A DNA stretch of 49,264 bases, taken from NCBI GenBank assembly GCA_025359885.1, contig JANYDG010000004.1:1-49264 (forward strand). Direction: 5' to 3'. Of the stretch, positions 28,517 through 36,614 are shown in pieces. The stretch comes from Acidobacteriota bacterium (GTDB lineage: Bacteria; Acidobacteriota; Terriglobia; Terriglobales; Acidobacteriaceae). Made by a program: the position numbers and the translations under genes. Numbering within the stretch: the first letter of the stretch is position 1; every line of letters begins with the position of its first letter. Under the pieces are notes generated by a model. That model had not been told where the DNA came from. It did not search any database and saw only the letters and a program-made list of their open reading frames with translations.

Positions 28517-28735
28517 ATGCCCCGCGAAATCCTCTGGACCGACTCGGAAGAGATCGGCATTCAGCTCCAGGAAAAATTCCCCGAGCTTGATCCGCTCACA
28601 GTCCGCTTTACCGATCTGCACAAGCTGGTCACCGAACTCCCCGGCTTCGCCGACGACCCGCTCAAATCCAACGAAGGCCGCCTCGAAGCCATCCAGATGG
28701 CTTGGCACGAAGAGTTCCAGGACGCCCAGGACTAA
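28517..28735 (+). CDS. iscX: IscX (YfhJ) iron-sulfur assembly regulator
   Basis: The 72-residue acidic protein shows the whole IscX pattern: ILWTDSEEIGIQL, DPLTVRFTDLHKLV, LPGFADDPLKSNEGRLEAIQ and MAWHEEFQD. IscX binds IscS and iron and modulates the rate of cluster assembly. It ends the operon as in E. coli. It is separated from fdx by about 215 bases that hold the MITE-like element and a tandem repeat, so continued co-transcription is not certain. A ribosome site (TTAGGAGAA) lies eight bases before the ATG. Confidence 0.95.
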   Translation: MPREILWTDSEEIGIQLQEKFPELDPLTVRFTDLHKLVTELPGFADDPLKSNEGRLEAIQMAWHEEFQDAQD

Positions 28736-28897
28736 GCCTGACCACACAATTCCGGTGGCCTCCGGTGAATTCCAAATCAGAACCGTCCGGCACAATTCAG
28801 GAATCACCGGCGTGCAAAACTGTCAATCTGCACTTCCGCCTTCCATTTCCCCAAATGCGACCCGAAACTGGATATATCAGCAAGGGGGCAAGCTCGT

Positions 28898-29959
28898 ATG
28901 CTTCAGGGAATTTTTGGCGGCAAGTCTTCGCAGCGCAACGTACCTCCTCCGGTCTCCAACAGCGAAATCATCGGGGTAAAAGAGACAGGAGTTGAGGTTT
29001 TCAGCGAACGCTGGTTTCAGTATGCGCTGGACGCTCTGCCTTACAACGTCATGTTCGCCGACCGGAACCTGATACTGCAGTACCTGAACAAGTCCTCCCG
29101 CAAGACCCTGCGCGCCGTTCAACAGTATCTGCCGGTGCCTGTCGATCAGATCGTCGGCAAGTCCATCCACATCTTTCACCAGCACCCCGACCATGTCGAA
29201 CGCGTTCTGGGCGGGACGGCCCATCACCCTCAGGGCAATCACAAGCTGCCCCATCGCGCCGTCATTCAGCTTGGCTCTGAAAGGCTCGACCTCGAAGTGG
29301 AGGCAGTGACTGATGAGCACGGCGTCTACATCGGCAACGTCGTACTCTGGGGAGTCACGACCAAGGCCGTCGAGGCGGCAAAGCGTGCTGAGGAAGCGCT
29401 CCGTTCGCACGTATCCGAAGTGAATCGACAACTTGAGATGGTCTCTACGGCAACCCACGAGATCGAGTCCAGCATCGGCGAAATTGCCAGGAATGCGATG
29501 GAGGTCGAGCGCTCCACCCACAAATTCCGAGACGCCGGCAACGAAGGCCTCACCGCTTTGCAGCATTTGCAGGTATCCAGCAATGGCGTCGCCAAGGTGG
29601 CTGAACTGATCGCGTCCATCGCCACCCAGACCAGCGTTCTAGCCCTCAACGCGACCATTGAGGCGGCTCGGGCTGGCGTCCACGGCAAGGGCTTCAGCGT
29701 CGTGGCTGGCGAAGTCAAAAAGCTCGCCGAGCAGACGGCGGCGGCCACGGCAGACATTCAGAGCAAGGTTGCGGCCATTCGCGGCGATATTGCGACCGCT
29801 CTCAATTCGATGGGCAGTATCTCGGTGCAGACTGACGAGATGTCGGGCCTGTCGCACCAGTTGGCCTCGGCTGCTGAGCAACAACGCCTCGCCACACAGG
29901 AAATGGCGCACAGCCTGGAGTCTGCCGCACATCGCACCGGGCAAATCTCCACAAGGTAG
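28898..29959 (+). CDS. Soluble PAS domain chemoreceptor-like protein
   Basis: The 353-residue protein has no membrane segment. An N-terminal PAS-like domain (about 40-150: [49 protein letters not shown]) is followed by a coiled-coil methyl-accepting signalling hairpin whose tip reads [20 protein letters not shown], then [19 protein letters not shown]. The tip matches receptors that contact CheA and CheW, but the arms are short, so the methylation regions may be missing. A GGGGG stretch precedes the ATG. It follows the isc operon on the same strand, which allows a redox or heme-sensing guess but does not prove one. Confidence 0.86.
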   Translation: MLQGIFGGKSSQRNVPPPVSNSEIIGVKETGVEVFSERWFQYALDALPYNVMFADRNLILQYLNKSSRKTLRAVQQYLPVPVDQIVGKSIHIFHQHPDHVERVLGGTAHHPQGNHKLPHRAVIQLGSERLDLEVEAVTDEHGVYIGNVVLWGVTTKAVEAAKRAEEALRSHVSEVNRQLEMVSTATHEIESSIGEIARNAMEVERSTHKFRDAGNEGLTALQHLQVSSNGVAKVAELIASIATQTSVLALNATIEAARAGVHGKGFSVVAGEVKKLAEQTAAATADIQSKVAAIRGDIATALNSMGSISVQTDEMSGLSHQLASAAEQQRLATQEMAHSLESAAHRTGQISTR

Positions 29960-29972
29960 GCCCAATCTGTCT

Positions 29973-30449
29973 TCAAACATTCTCTGACCAGCCGAATGCC
30001 CCGGGGATCACCTGGATCTCGACGGGCTGATCCAGGATTTCATAAACCGTCACAATGTCGAATCGTACCTTGGGTGCTTGAACCTCTGGTAACTGGCGCA
30101 AATACTGCCTGGCAAGCCTGCGCAAAATCTGACGCTTGTTCTGGTCTACGGCCGAGGATGCGGTGGCCACCTTGCGACTGGTACGCGTCTTTACCTCAAC
30201 GAAACAGAGAGTATCCCCTTCCCAGGCAATCAAATCCAGGTCTCCGGGGAGTGGCCCATCGTTCCAGCGCCGGGCAACGACGGTAAATCCGTGGCGCCGC
30301 AAATGAAGGTATGTTAACCACTCACCCCGCTCACCCGTCACCAGATGAGCTGGCTTTTCTGTCGCCCGGCCACGGAACAGGGTCAGCCAGCCAAGCGCGC
30401 GTACGCTCCGCTCCAGTGCTCCGATTCGCAAATTGTTGAGCGCCTGCAT
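29973..30449 (-). CDS. UPF0102 family YraN protein
   Basis: The core is the YraN signature: TGERGEWLTYLHLRRHGFTV, then GDLDLIAWEGDTLCFVEVKT and VDQNKRQILRRLARQYL. Asp and the ExK-like EVKT suggest a PD-(D/E)xK nuclease fold, the family being linked to Holliday-junction-like nucleases by fold only. The ATG at 30447-30449 gives 158 residues; a longer frame to 30545 runs toward a repeat element and is rejected. It converges with the PAS receptor gene, leaving about 14 bases. Confidence 0.85.
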   Translation of the reverse strand: MQALNNLRIGALERSVRALGWLTLFRGRATEKPAHLVTGERGEWLTYLHLRRHGFTVVARRWNDGPLPGDLDLIAWEGDTLCFVEVKTRTSRKVATASSAVDQNKRQILRRLARQYLRQLPEVQAPKVRFDIVTVYEILDQPVEIQVIPGAFGWSENV

Positions 30450-30553
30450 TTGCGAATGATTCTCTGTCTTTTTTGATCTGCGTGCAACACAAACCGACTT
30501 TTGCACCAGGATAAACTGGCCGACGCAGTGAGCGCCGACCAGCAAGCTTTGAT

Positions 30554-30823
30554 TAGGGCCTGTTCACACTCCTGGCGTGGTGGCGCCGGGAGCCAATTTT
30601 TCTCAGTTTTAGGAACGACGAGCGTGCTGTAACTGGTTACTGAAGCAAGGAGGGACGACAAAATGAGGAAAATTGGCCCCGTCCCTTCGGGTTGCGGCAG
30701 AAATCCGGCCATACTTCGTTCTCGCCCTCGGCAGTGGGGTCGCCACAACCTTCGGGCTCGAGCCTCGTCTGGCCGGATTTCTGCGCGCAACGCCATCCAC
30801 GCGAGTAGTGTGAACAGGCCCTA
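30554..30823. mobile_element. 270-bp foldback/MITE-like element with TA ends
   Basis: The ends are exact inverted repeats: TAGGGCCTGTTCACACT at 30554-30570 and its complement at 30807-30823. With gaps the match continues through GCGTGG and TGGCG to about 33 bases. Inside, GCAGAAATCCGGCCA (30697-30711) and TGGCCGGATTTCTGC (30770-30784) pair perfectly, and GCCAATTTTTCTCA with TGAGGAAAATTGGC pair with one mismatch. TA at each end fits an IS630/Tc1-type target. It encodes nothing recognisable and lies between yraN and the aminotransferase gene. Confidence 0.8.
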
Positions 30824-30834
30824 GCTAAACGAAA

Positions 30835-32229
30835 CTATGCGTTTGCTGCTGCAACTTCCTCTGCCTGCGCATGTTCTTTTTCAACCTCGGACAGTGCCTC
30901 TTCCAGAATGTCCAACGCCACAGTCGCCTCCTGCTCATTGACGATCAACGGCGGGCAAAGGCGAATCGAAGTTTCGCCGCAACCGAGAATCAGCAGCCCC
31001 TTTTCAAAGCACAGTGTTTCAACGCGGTTGCGCAGTGCGGTGGCGGGTTTACGAGTGACCTTGTCAAGCACCAGTTCGACGCCGATCATGAGGCCGCGGC
31101 CGCGCACATCCCCAACCAGGGGATGCGTCTGCTTCCAGCCGTGCAAACGGTCCAGTATCTTGCCGCCGACTACGCGAGCATTGGCAATACCCTCGCGCTG
31201 CAGGATGTCCATTGTCGCCAGAGCCGAAGCAATGGCGATTGGGTTCCCTCCAAACGTGGAGGCGTGCGAACCCGGCACCCAATCCATGATTTCGGCGCGC
31301 GTCATGCAGACGCCCAGCGGCATACCGGAGGCGATACCCTTGGCCATGCAGACGATGTCCGGCTGCACACCGGAGTGTTCAATAGCCCACCACTTGCCGG
31401 TGCGCCCGGCGCCTGACTGGACTTCGTCAGCCACAAGCAGAATGCCGTGCCGGTCGCAGATATTGCGAATCTCGCGCAGAAAGTTGTCCGGCGCAACCAC
31501 ATAACCGCCCTCGCCCTGAATGGGTTCAAGGAAAATAGCTGCAACTTCCTCAGGAGCGACGATGGTCTTGAAGAGCTTTTCCTCGATGAAGCGCGCACAC
31601 CCGAGGCTGAAAGCCTCCTCTGCCTGCGGACCGCCCGAGCAGCCGCGATACGCATAGGGATACCGGATGTGAGTAACGCCGGGCAGCATGGGCGAAAAGC
31701 GCCGCTTCTGTTGCGGCTTTGAACCCGTCAGCGACAACGCTCCCATGGTGCGGCCGTGGAATGCGCCAAAAAAGCTGATAATGTGTTGGCGCCTGGTGTG
31801 GTAGCGGGCAATCTTCATCGCGCACTCGACAGCCTCGGCACCCGAGTTGCCGTAGTAAAAGCGGTGCGGCCCCGGCATCGGCGCCACGGCCGAAAGACGA
31901 TCAGCCAGCACCGCCATCGACTCGTAATAAAAATCTGTTCCGGAGATATGAATCAGTTCCGCCGCCTGGGCCTGAATTGCCGCAACAACTTCAGGATGGC
32001 AATGTCCAGTCGAATTGACGGCAATGCCGGCTGCAAAGTCGAGAAACTCGTTTCCATCGACGTCAGTGACGCGGATGCCGCGGCCACTCTTGGCGACCAA
32101 CGGATACGAACGGGTGTAGCTGGGTGAGATCACCCGGTCATCATGTTCAACAGCAGCCTTGGCCTTTGGGCCTGGCAGGCTACAGTGCAATTTGGGTCCA
32201 AACTCGGCGTAAAGCGCGGAATGCTCCAT
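30835..32229 (-). CDS. Class III PLP aminotransferase (acetylornithine/4-aminobutyrate type)
   Basis: The 464-residue enzyme transfers an omega-amino group using PLP. It has GRGIRVTDVDGNEFLDFAAG, YYGNSGAEAVECAMKIARYH, FFGAFHGRTMGALSLTGSKP, the cofactor Asp in LLVADEVQSGAGRTGKWW and the Schiff-base lysine in CMAKGIASGMPLG, ending with SIRLCPPLIVNEQEATVALD. AAGGAG stands before the ATG at 32227-32229, so the 121-residue upward extension of the frame is discarded. No arginine or GABA genes lie next to it, so the substrate is open: ornithine, acetylornithine, 4-aminobutyrate or a related diamine. Confidence 0.88.
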   Translation of the reverse strand: MEHSALYAEFGPKLHCSLPGPKAKAAVEHDDRVISPSYTRSYPLVAKSGRGIRVTDVDGNEFLDFAAGIAVNSTGHCHPEVVAAIQAQAAELIHISGTDFYYESMAVLADRLSAVAPMPGPHRFYYGNSGAEAVECAMKIARYHTRRQHIISFFGAFHGRTMGALSLTGSKPQQKRRFSPMLPGVTHIRYPYAYRGCSGGPQAEEAFSLGCARFIEEKLFKTIVAPEEVAAIFLEPIQGEGGYVVAPDNFLREIRNICDRHGILLVADEVQSGAGRTGKWWAIEHSGVQPDIVCMAKGIASGMPLGVCMTRAEIMDWVPGSHASTFGGNPIAIASALATMDILQREGIANARVVGGKILDRLHGWKQTHPLVGDVRGRGLMIGVELVLDKVTRKPATALRNRVETLCFEKGLLILGCGETSIRLCPPLIVNEQEATVALDILEEALSEVEKEHAQAEEVAAANA

Positions 32230-32674
32230 AGCGAAATCTCCTTGATTCAACGAACTGGGTAGTGGGGTATGTGCCACCCCGCATGGACTACGCAACTGGC
32301 AGTTCCACGAGAAAGTCTCAGGTAAGACAGGAATTTTTGAAGGGGGATGGCGATGCTCGATCGAGCGAAGAACTAGTCTCCGGAGTAGAGACTGGGTCGA
32401 GTCCGGCTTGGCAAAACACGCTGATGTCGCCGCATACCAATTACATGGCCGAATACACGCGGCCGCTCGCGATCCCAGCGTTTGCTGTCGGTCACGGCGA
32501 TTCGGTTCAGTGCAACGCGTGTGTGCATGGGTGTCTCGTTTACAGGGCGATTGGCGTGAGGATAGCACGGCACGTATAGGCTCGTGGAACAAATCTCTTC
32601 CGTTCGGCTGGCAGCATCGTAGTTTGTCTGCTCTGGCCTCAACTCAAGCTATCGCTGTTGATGCCACCGAATTA
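32230..32674. other. Intergenic region between acyltransferase and aminotransferase genes
   Basis: About 445 bases. It should contain the aminotransferase promoter (minus strand). Small stems such as AGTCTC/GAGACT near 32375-32393 are visible, but no gene or clear promoter. Confidence 0.4.
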
Positions 32675-33787
32675 TCAGTTCCTTGATTTCCCATTTCGCA
32701 AGTCATCCGCATGCCCCAGCTTCGGAGGACGCGCAAAACGATGCCCCAGCCGCACCGTGGGCCGCTCTACCAGGTAGTAGCTGAAGCAAGCGGCCGCGAA
32801 AATAAACGCCACACTTAGCGGAAAGCGCTGAAACCAACGCGCTTCCTGATCTACATGGAAGAAAAGCTGCTGCCACAGATACAGGCTGTACGAAAGCCTG
32901 CCGATAAAGCGCAGCGGCGTCCACTCCAGAAGACGCCCAAGAATACTTCCCGGATCGGTCACCGTGCAGCCGACCAGCAGGGCCATGAAGATATTGACGA
33001 AATTGCGACTGTGCGGAAAGTGCGGTGTAAAAAAGGCCAGATAAAGCAGTGCCATAATGCCGGCGCACATCAGGGTTGTGGTTCCTCGTGGCAATCGAGG
33101 TTTCCATGGCATTCGCCCTAGCCAGATGGCCAGTGTGCATCCCCACAGGAGTACGTCGGCGAGATAATCCGTGCGTCCCCAGTTGTCGGTGAGGTAGTTG
33201 GCATGAAAAGCGTTCGCAACAAACTCATATTTGCTATCCAGCATCCGCCAGATGATCGTCGCGGTGGCGAGGGCCGGAGCCAGCCATCGGGCGCGCTTCA
33301 ATCCCGCAAGGACAAGGATCGTCGGCCAGATCAGGTAGAAGTGCTCCTCGACAGACAACGACCAGAAGTGCGCAGAAAACCACGTCGACTGATCGGCATA
33401 GTTCAGAAACGTGTAGTTGCGCACAAAAAGGAAAGCTTTGAGGATGTTGAAGAAGTTGAACGGAATGACTTTGAACACGCCGAGAACTGAGATGACCAGC
33501 AGAAAGAAAATTGCCGGTGGAAGGATGCGGAATGCCCGGCGCACGTAAAATTTGCCCAGGCTTACAGTCCCTGTCAACTCATGCTCATCCAGCATGCGGC
33601 TGGTGATTAAAAAACCACTGATTGCGAAAAAGAGCAGCACACCCGCATAGCCCAGTGGCTCAGCAGCAGGATAGATTTTCTGGTCCAGTCCATGGCAAAC
33701 CATGACCGCGAAAATCGCGATCGCTCGCCAACCATCCAGGGTTGGAATGTAAGATGTGCCCGAGGGCCGGGGCTGCGGGGGAGCCAT
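32675..33787 (-). CDS. Acyltransferase family 3 membrane protein (OafA/YrhL-like)
   Basis: These enzymes acylate sugars of surface polysaccharides or lipids. The 370-residue protein opens YIPTLDGWRAIAIFAVMVCH, whose histidine is the usual catalytic candidate. It has GVLLFFAISGFLITSRML, FYVRRAFRILPPA and FSAHFWSLSVEEHFYLIWP, all family signatures, in about ten membrane segments. It ends with SYYLVERPTVRLG. No SGNH domain is attached. No sugar-transferase genes are nearby, so the acceptor is unknown. Confidence 0.88.
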   Translation of the reverse strand: MAPPQPRPSGTSYIPTLDGWRAIAIFAVMVCHGLDQKIYPAAEPLGYAGVLLFFAISGFLITSRMLDEHELTGTVSLGKFYVRRAFRILPPAIFFLLVISVLGVFKVIPFNFFNILKAFLFVRNYTFLNYADQSTWFSAHFWSLSVEEHFYLIWPTILVLAGLKRARWLAPALATATIIWRMLDSKYEFVANAFHANYLTDNWGRTDYLADVLLWGCTLAIWLGRMPWKPRLPRGTTTLMCAGIMALLYLAFFTPHFPHSRNFVNIFMALLVGCTVTDPGSILGRLLEWTPLRFIGRLSYSLYLWQQLFFHVDQEARWFQRFPLSVAFIFAAACFSYYLVERPTVRLGHRFARPPKLGHADDLRNGKSRN

Positions 33788-33850
33788 TGTGCTCTTATCG
33801 TAGCATCGCCCGGATTCCGCGTGTATCCCACTTTAGTCAAACGACCTGTT

Positions 33851-34396
33851 CTACTTCAGCAGCAGTACCGACGCAGCCGAGAGTATCCCGATCAAGCCAA
33901 ATCCAAGGCCCAGCCACCAGTACATTCGGTTCCTGGTGAGCAAAGTAATCGACGAAACCACCAGCGCAATCTCAAGCAGCGCTTCGCCCAGGTCAAAGCG
34001 GTCTGCGCGCGCCTCGGCCTGCTCTACTTTGGCTTCGAGTGCTTCTGCCTTCTCCTGCCCTTCTTTCAGGTCGTCGACCCACTTTTCCTGATGGTCCTTG
34101 TAGCCCTTGGCGATCTTCTCCGCAGCCTTGGCATCTGAAATTGTGACCACGGTCAATAGATCCTGCATCAGGGCCGTATCGTTCGCGCGAATCTTCTTTG
34201 CCTGGTACAGATTCCACTGGTCGGTCTCCTGGTTCTGTGTGAGTACCGCCTCGGTGTGGGTGCGATGGCCCAGCACCGTGGTGATAGCCACCAGCACCGC
34301 CAGCACACTCATGGTAAAAGCTACCGGACGCATCGACGCCTCATGCGCCCCATGCTCGGCATGTTCCTGCAGTTCGCCTGCTTCGTTGGCTTCCAT
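33851..34396 (-). CDS. DUF4337-type membrane protein
   Basis: The 181-residue protein has an acidic cytoplasmic N-terminus, one helix (MRPVAFTMSVLAVLVAITTV), a charged coiled-coil middle (AAEKIAKGYKDHQEKWVDDL followed by EGQEKAEALEAKVEQAEA) and two closing helices (LLEIALVVSSITLLT and WWLGLGFGLIGILSAASVLL). This is the DUF4337 plan, and the function is unknown. It follows the hicBA remnant and may share its transcript, its ATG being 20 bases past the end of the hicA remnant. Confidence 0.8.
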   Translation of the reverse strand: MEANEAGELQEHAEHGAHEASMRPVAFTMSVLAVLVAITTVLGHRTHTEAVLTQNQETDQWNLYQAKKIRANDTALMQDLLTVVTISDAKAAEKIAKGYKDHQEKWVDDLKEGQEKAEALEAKVEQAEARADRFDLGEALLEIALVVSSITLLTRNRMYWWLGLGFGLIGILSAASVLLLK

Positions 34397-34416
34397 ATGA
34401 ACTTCTCCGATTTACT

Positions 34417-34647
34417 TCAAATGTCTTCTGGCTTCAAACCTGTGAGCTTTGCAATCTTTCCAAGCATCGTCGGCCCAATTTCATCCCCATCATGGAACGC
34501 CCAGGTAAATTGATTGAGAAAATCTGGATGCTCCATCTGCTTGTGCGAACCACTCTTACTCACTCGGGGCTTCTCGCGCCAGCCAATTCGTAAAAGTGCG
34601 CGAAATACTTTCTTCGCACTCGTCGATGCCCCACCTGGTTTGATGGC
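34417..34647 (-). pseudogene. hicA remnant without a start codon
   Basis: On the minus strand an open frame reads KKVFRALLRIGW, then SKSGSHKQMEHPDF, AFHDGDEIGPTMLGKIAKLT and GLKPEDI before TGA at 34417-34419. This is the HicA mRNA-interferase pattern, with the catalytic His of SGSH. Upstream the frame contains no ATG, GTG or TTG before an in-frame TGA at 34648-34650. The expected N-terminal start residues are replaced by AIKPGGASTSA. It therefore seems untranslatable from its own start. About 120 bases separate it from hicB, whereas the two genes usually almost touch. Confidence 0.7.
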
Positions 34648-34770
34648 TCATCCGAACAGTATCTATATTTTGAGGTGTGTCTGTTGGTGGAAAACGGGGG
34701 GCGAAATGTCAAAAATGAGTACTCACTGCAAATTGCCAAATCTATCTGTAAGCAAATGGGATAACTGAAT

Positions 34771-34971
34771 CTACGCAACAGCAAGCCGCACCTGGTCAGG
34801 TGCAATATGGTCCATCTCGATCTGGTCAGCGAGTACCCGTAGTGCCAGTGCCAACACCTTCGACTGGGCTTCCGATTGAGTGTCACCATAAGCGAGGACT
34901 CCGGGAAGAGTTTCGACTTCAGCAATCCAACGTCCGTCTTCTTCACGATCAAAAATTATCTCGAACTCCAT
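34771..34971 (-). CDS. HicB-family antitoxin
   Basis: The 66-residue product MEFEIIFDREEDGRWIAEVE, followed by LPGVLAYGDTQSEAQSKVLA and LALRVLADQIE, is the partial RNase H fold of HicB antitoxins. These mask HicA; many carry a DNA-binding tail, which this short form lacks. AGGAGGG lies before the ATG at 34969-34971. Downstream is the damaged hicA, so this is an orphan antitoxin or a repressor kept after loss of the toxin. Confidence 0.82.
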   Translation of the reverse strand: MEFEIIFDREEDGRWIAEVETLPGVLAYGDTQSEAQSKVLALALRVLADQIEMDHIAPDQVRLAVA

Positions 34972-35027
34972 GGATTCCCTCCTGTCGCAACCTTGCCCTA
35001 AGCGTATCACTCACTGAAATTTGCTGC

Positions 35028-36506
35028 TTACTTCCGCTTCCACCGGACTCCGTCCTTCGAGTCCTCAATGACTATACCCTTCGCCGCCAACTCATCGCGA
35101 ATTTCGTCGGAGCGCTTGAAGTTCCGCTGCCTTCGTGCCGTATTCCGCTCCGCAATCAGACCTTCGATCGCCTCATCGGAGAGCCCCTGCGCGGCCAGCA
35201 ATTCCGGCGCGACCTTATCCGTCATTCCCTGCTCCTGAGCCCAGGCCAGCGCCGCTCTCGTCGGCTGCGCGTCGTGGTCTGCAATCACCGCAAACACCGC
35301 GTCAAACTTTGCCAACACGGCAAGTACGCGCTCCCGGTCCCCGGCCAGCACCGCGCCCTGGTCCAGCGCGGTATTGGTCGCCCGCACCAGGTCAAAAATC
35401 GGCGCCCGCGCTTCCGCCGTATTCAGGTCGTTTTCAAGCGCCGCCATGTACCCGGCCTCAGCCTTATCTGCCGCAGCCTGCATCAACTCGGTTGTGCCGT
35501 CGGCCAGAGTCGCGGCTTGCAGGCGGGTCACCAGTGTCCGCAGCCGGTCAATCGCCGCTGTCGCCTCCACCAGCCCCTCAAACGTGAAGTTCAACTGGTG
35601 CCGATACGGCACAGAAATGAGCGCCAGCCGGATTGCCGAAGCCTTGTATCCCTTGAGCAGCAGGTCGCGAAGGGTATAGAAATTCCCCTCGGACTTGGAC
35701 ATCTTCCGCCCATCCACCAGCAAAAACCGCACATGAAACCAGTGCCTGGCCAGCGGCTTGTGTGTCACCGCCTCAGACTGTGCAATTTCATTCTCGTGGT
35801 GAGGGAACATCAGATCTTCGCCGCCAGCGTGCAGGTCAAAGCTCTCACCCAGAAACTCCATCGCCATTGCCGAGCACTCCAGGTGCCACCCCGGTCGCCC
35901 GGTTCCAATTGCCGTATCCCACGAAGTTTCGCCGGGCCTGGTCGCCTTCCACAGGGCAAAATCACGCGCAGAATCTTTCTCGTATTCGTCCACGTCAACC
36001 CGCGCGCCGTCGGTCATGCCTTCCAGGTCCTTCTTGCTCAGCTTGCCGTACTCCGGAAAAGCCGCCAGCCTGAAGTACCACGACCCGTCTTCGGTCTTGT
36101 ACGCCGCACCCGCCGCCGCCAGCCGCTCCACCAGCGTGACCATTTCCGCTATGTGCTCCGTAGCTCGCGCCAAAACCTCAGGCCGCTCGATTTGCAGCGA
36201 ATCCAGATCGTCCAAAAAAGCCTGGGTAAACTTTGGCGTGTACTCTCTGATTGGAACTCCGGCAGCGGCAGCATTGCGAATGATCTTGTCATCCACATCC
36301 GTAATGTTCATCACATGGCGAACCTTTACGCCCTCCAGATGAAGAAAGCGCCGCAGAATATCCACCTGCAAAAAAGTGCGGAAGTTGCCAATATGGCCGT
36401 AGTCATACACCGTCGGCCCGCAGGCATACATGCGCAGCGTGTCGCCGTCTGCCGGTTCCACGGGGTCAGTCTGTCCAGAGAGGGTGTTGTACAGGCGAAG
36501 AGTCAT
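35028..36506 (-). CDS. cysS: Cysteinyl-tRNA synthetase
   Basis: CysS charges tRNA-Cys. In 492 residues it has the zinc ligands Cys in MYACGPTVYDYGH, Cys in WHLECSAM and His in GGEDLMFPHHENEIA, the nucleotide motif GHIGNFRTF and the signature KMSKSEGNF. The C-terminal DALR and anticodon-binding region ends with NFKRSDEIRDELAAKGIVIE and SKDGVRWKRK. Every key motif is normal. The start is ATG 36504-36506, without a strong ribosome site. It is on the same strand as tsaD, 108 bases downstream of it. Confidence 0.97.
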   Translation of the reverse strand: MTLRLYNTLSGQTDPVEPADGDTLRMYACGPTVYDYGHIGNFRTFLQVDILRRFLHLEGVKVRHVMNITDVDDKIIRNAAAAGVPIREYTPKFTQAFLDDLDSLQIERPEVLARATEHIAEMVTLVERLAAAGAAYKTEDGSWYFRLAAFPEYGKLSKKDLEGMTDGARVDVDEYEKDSARDFALWKATRPGETSWDTAIGTGRPGWHLECSAMAMEFLGESFDLHAGGEDLMFPHHENEIAQSEAVTHKPLARHWFHVRFLLVDGRKMSKSEGNFYTLRDLLLKGYKASAIRLALISVPYRHQLNFTFEGLVEATAAIDRLRTLVTRLQAATLADGTTELMQAAADKAEAGYMAALENDLNTAEARAPIFDLVRATNTALDQGAVLAGDRERVLAVLAKFDAVFAVIADHDAQPTRAALAWAQEQGMTDKVAPELLAAQGLSDEAIEGLIAERNTARRQRNFKRSDEIRDELAAKGIVIEDSKDGVRWKRK

Positions 36507-36614
36507 CGGGGGTTGGAGTTAAAAACTCGCACTTTGCTCGGAAATTTGACGAAATCGGGCATTCATTCGCCTACCCGATTGTACCAGCGGCCTCAGCTGA
36601 CATGCAGCCACCCC

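Noticed and set aside
30383..30796. 137-codon open frame through the foldback element
   Set aside because: It covers an inverted-repeat element and the yraN start. Its sequence follows from the repeat structure and shows no domain.
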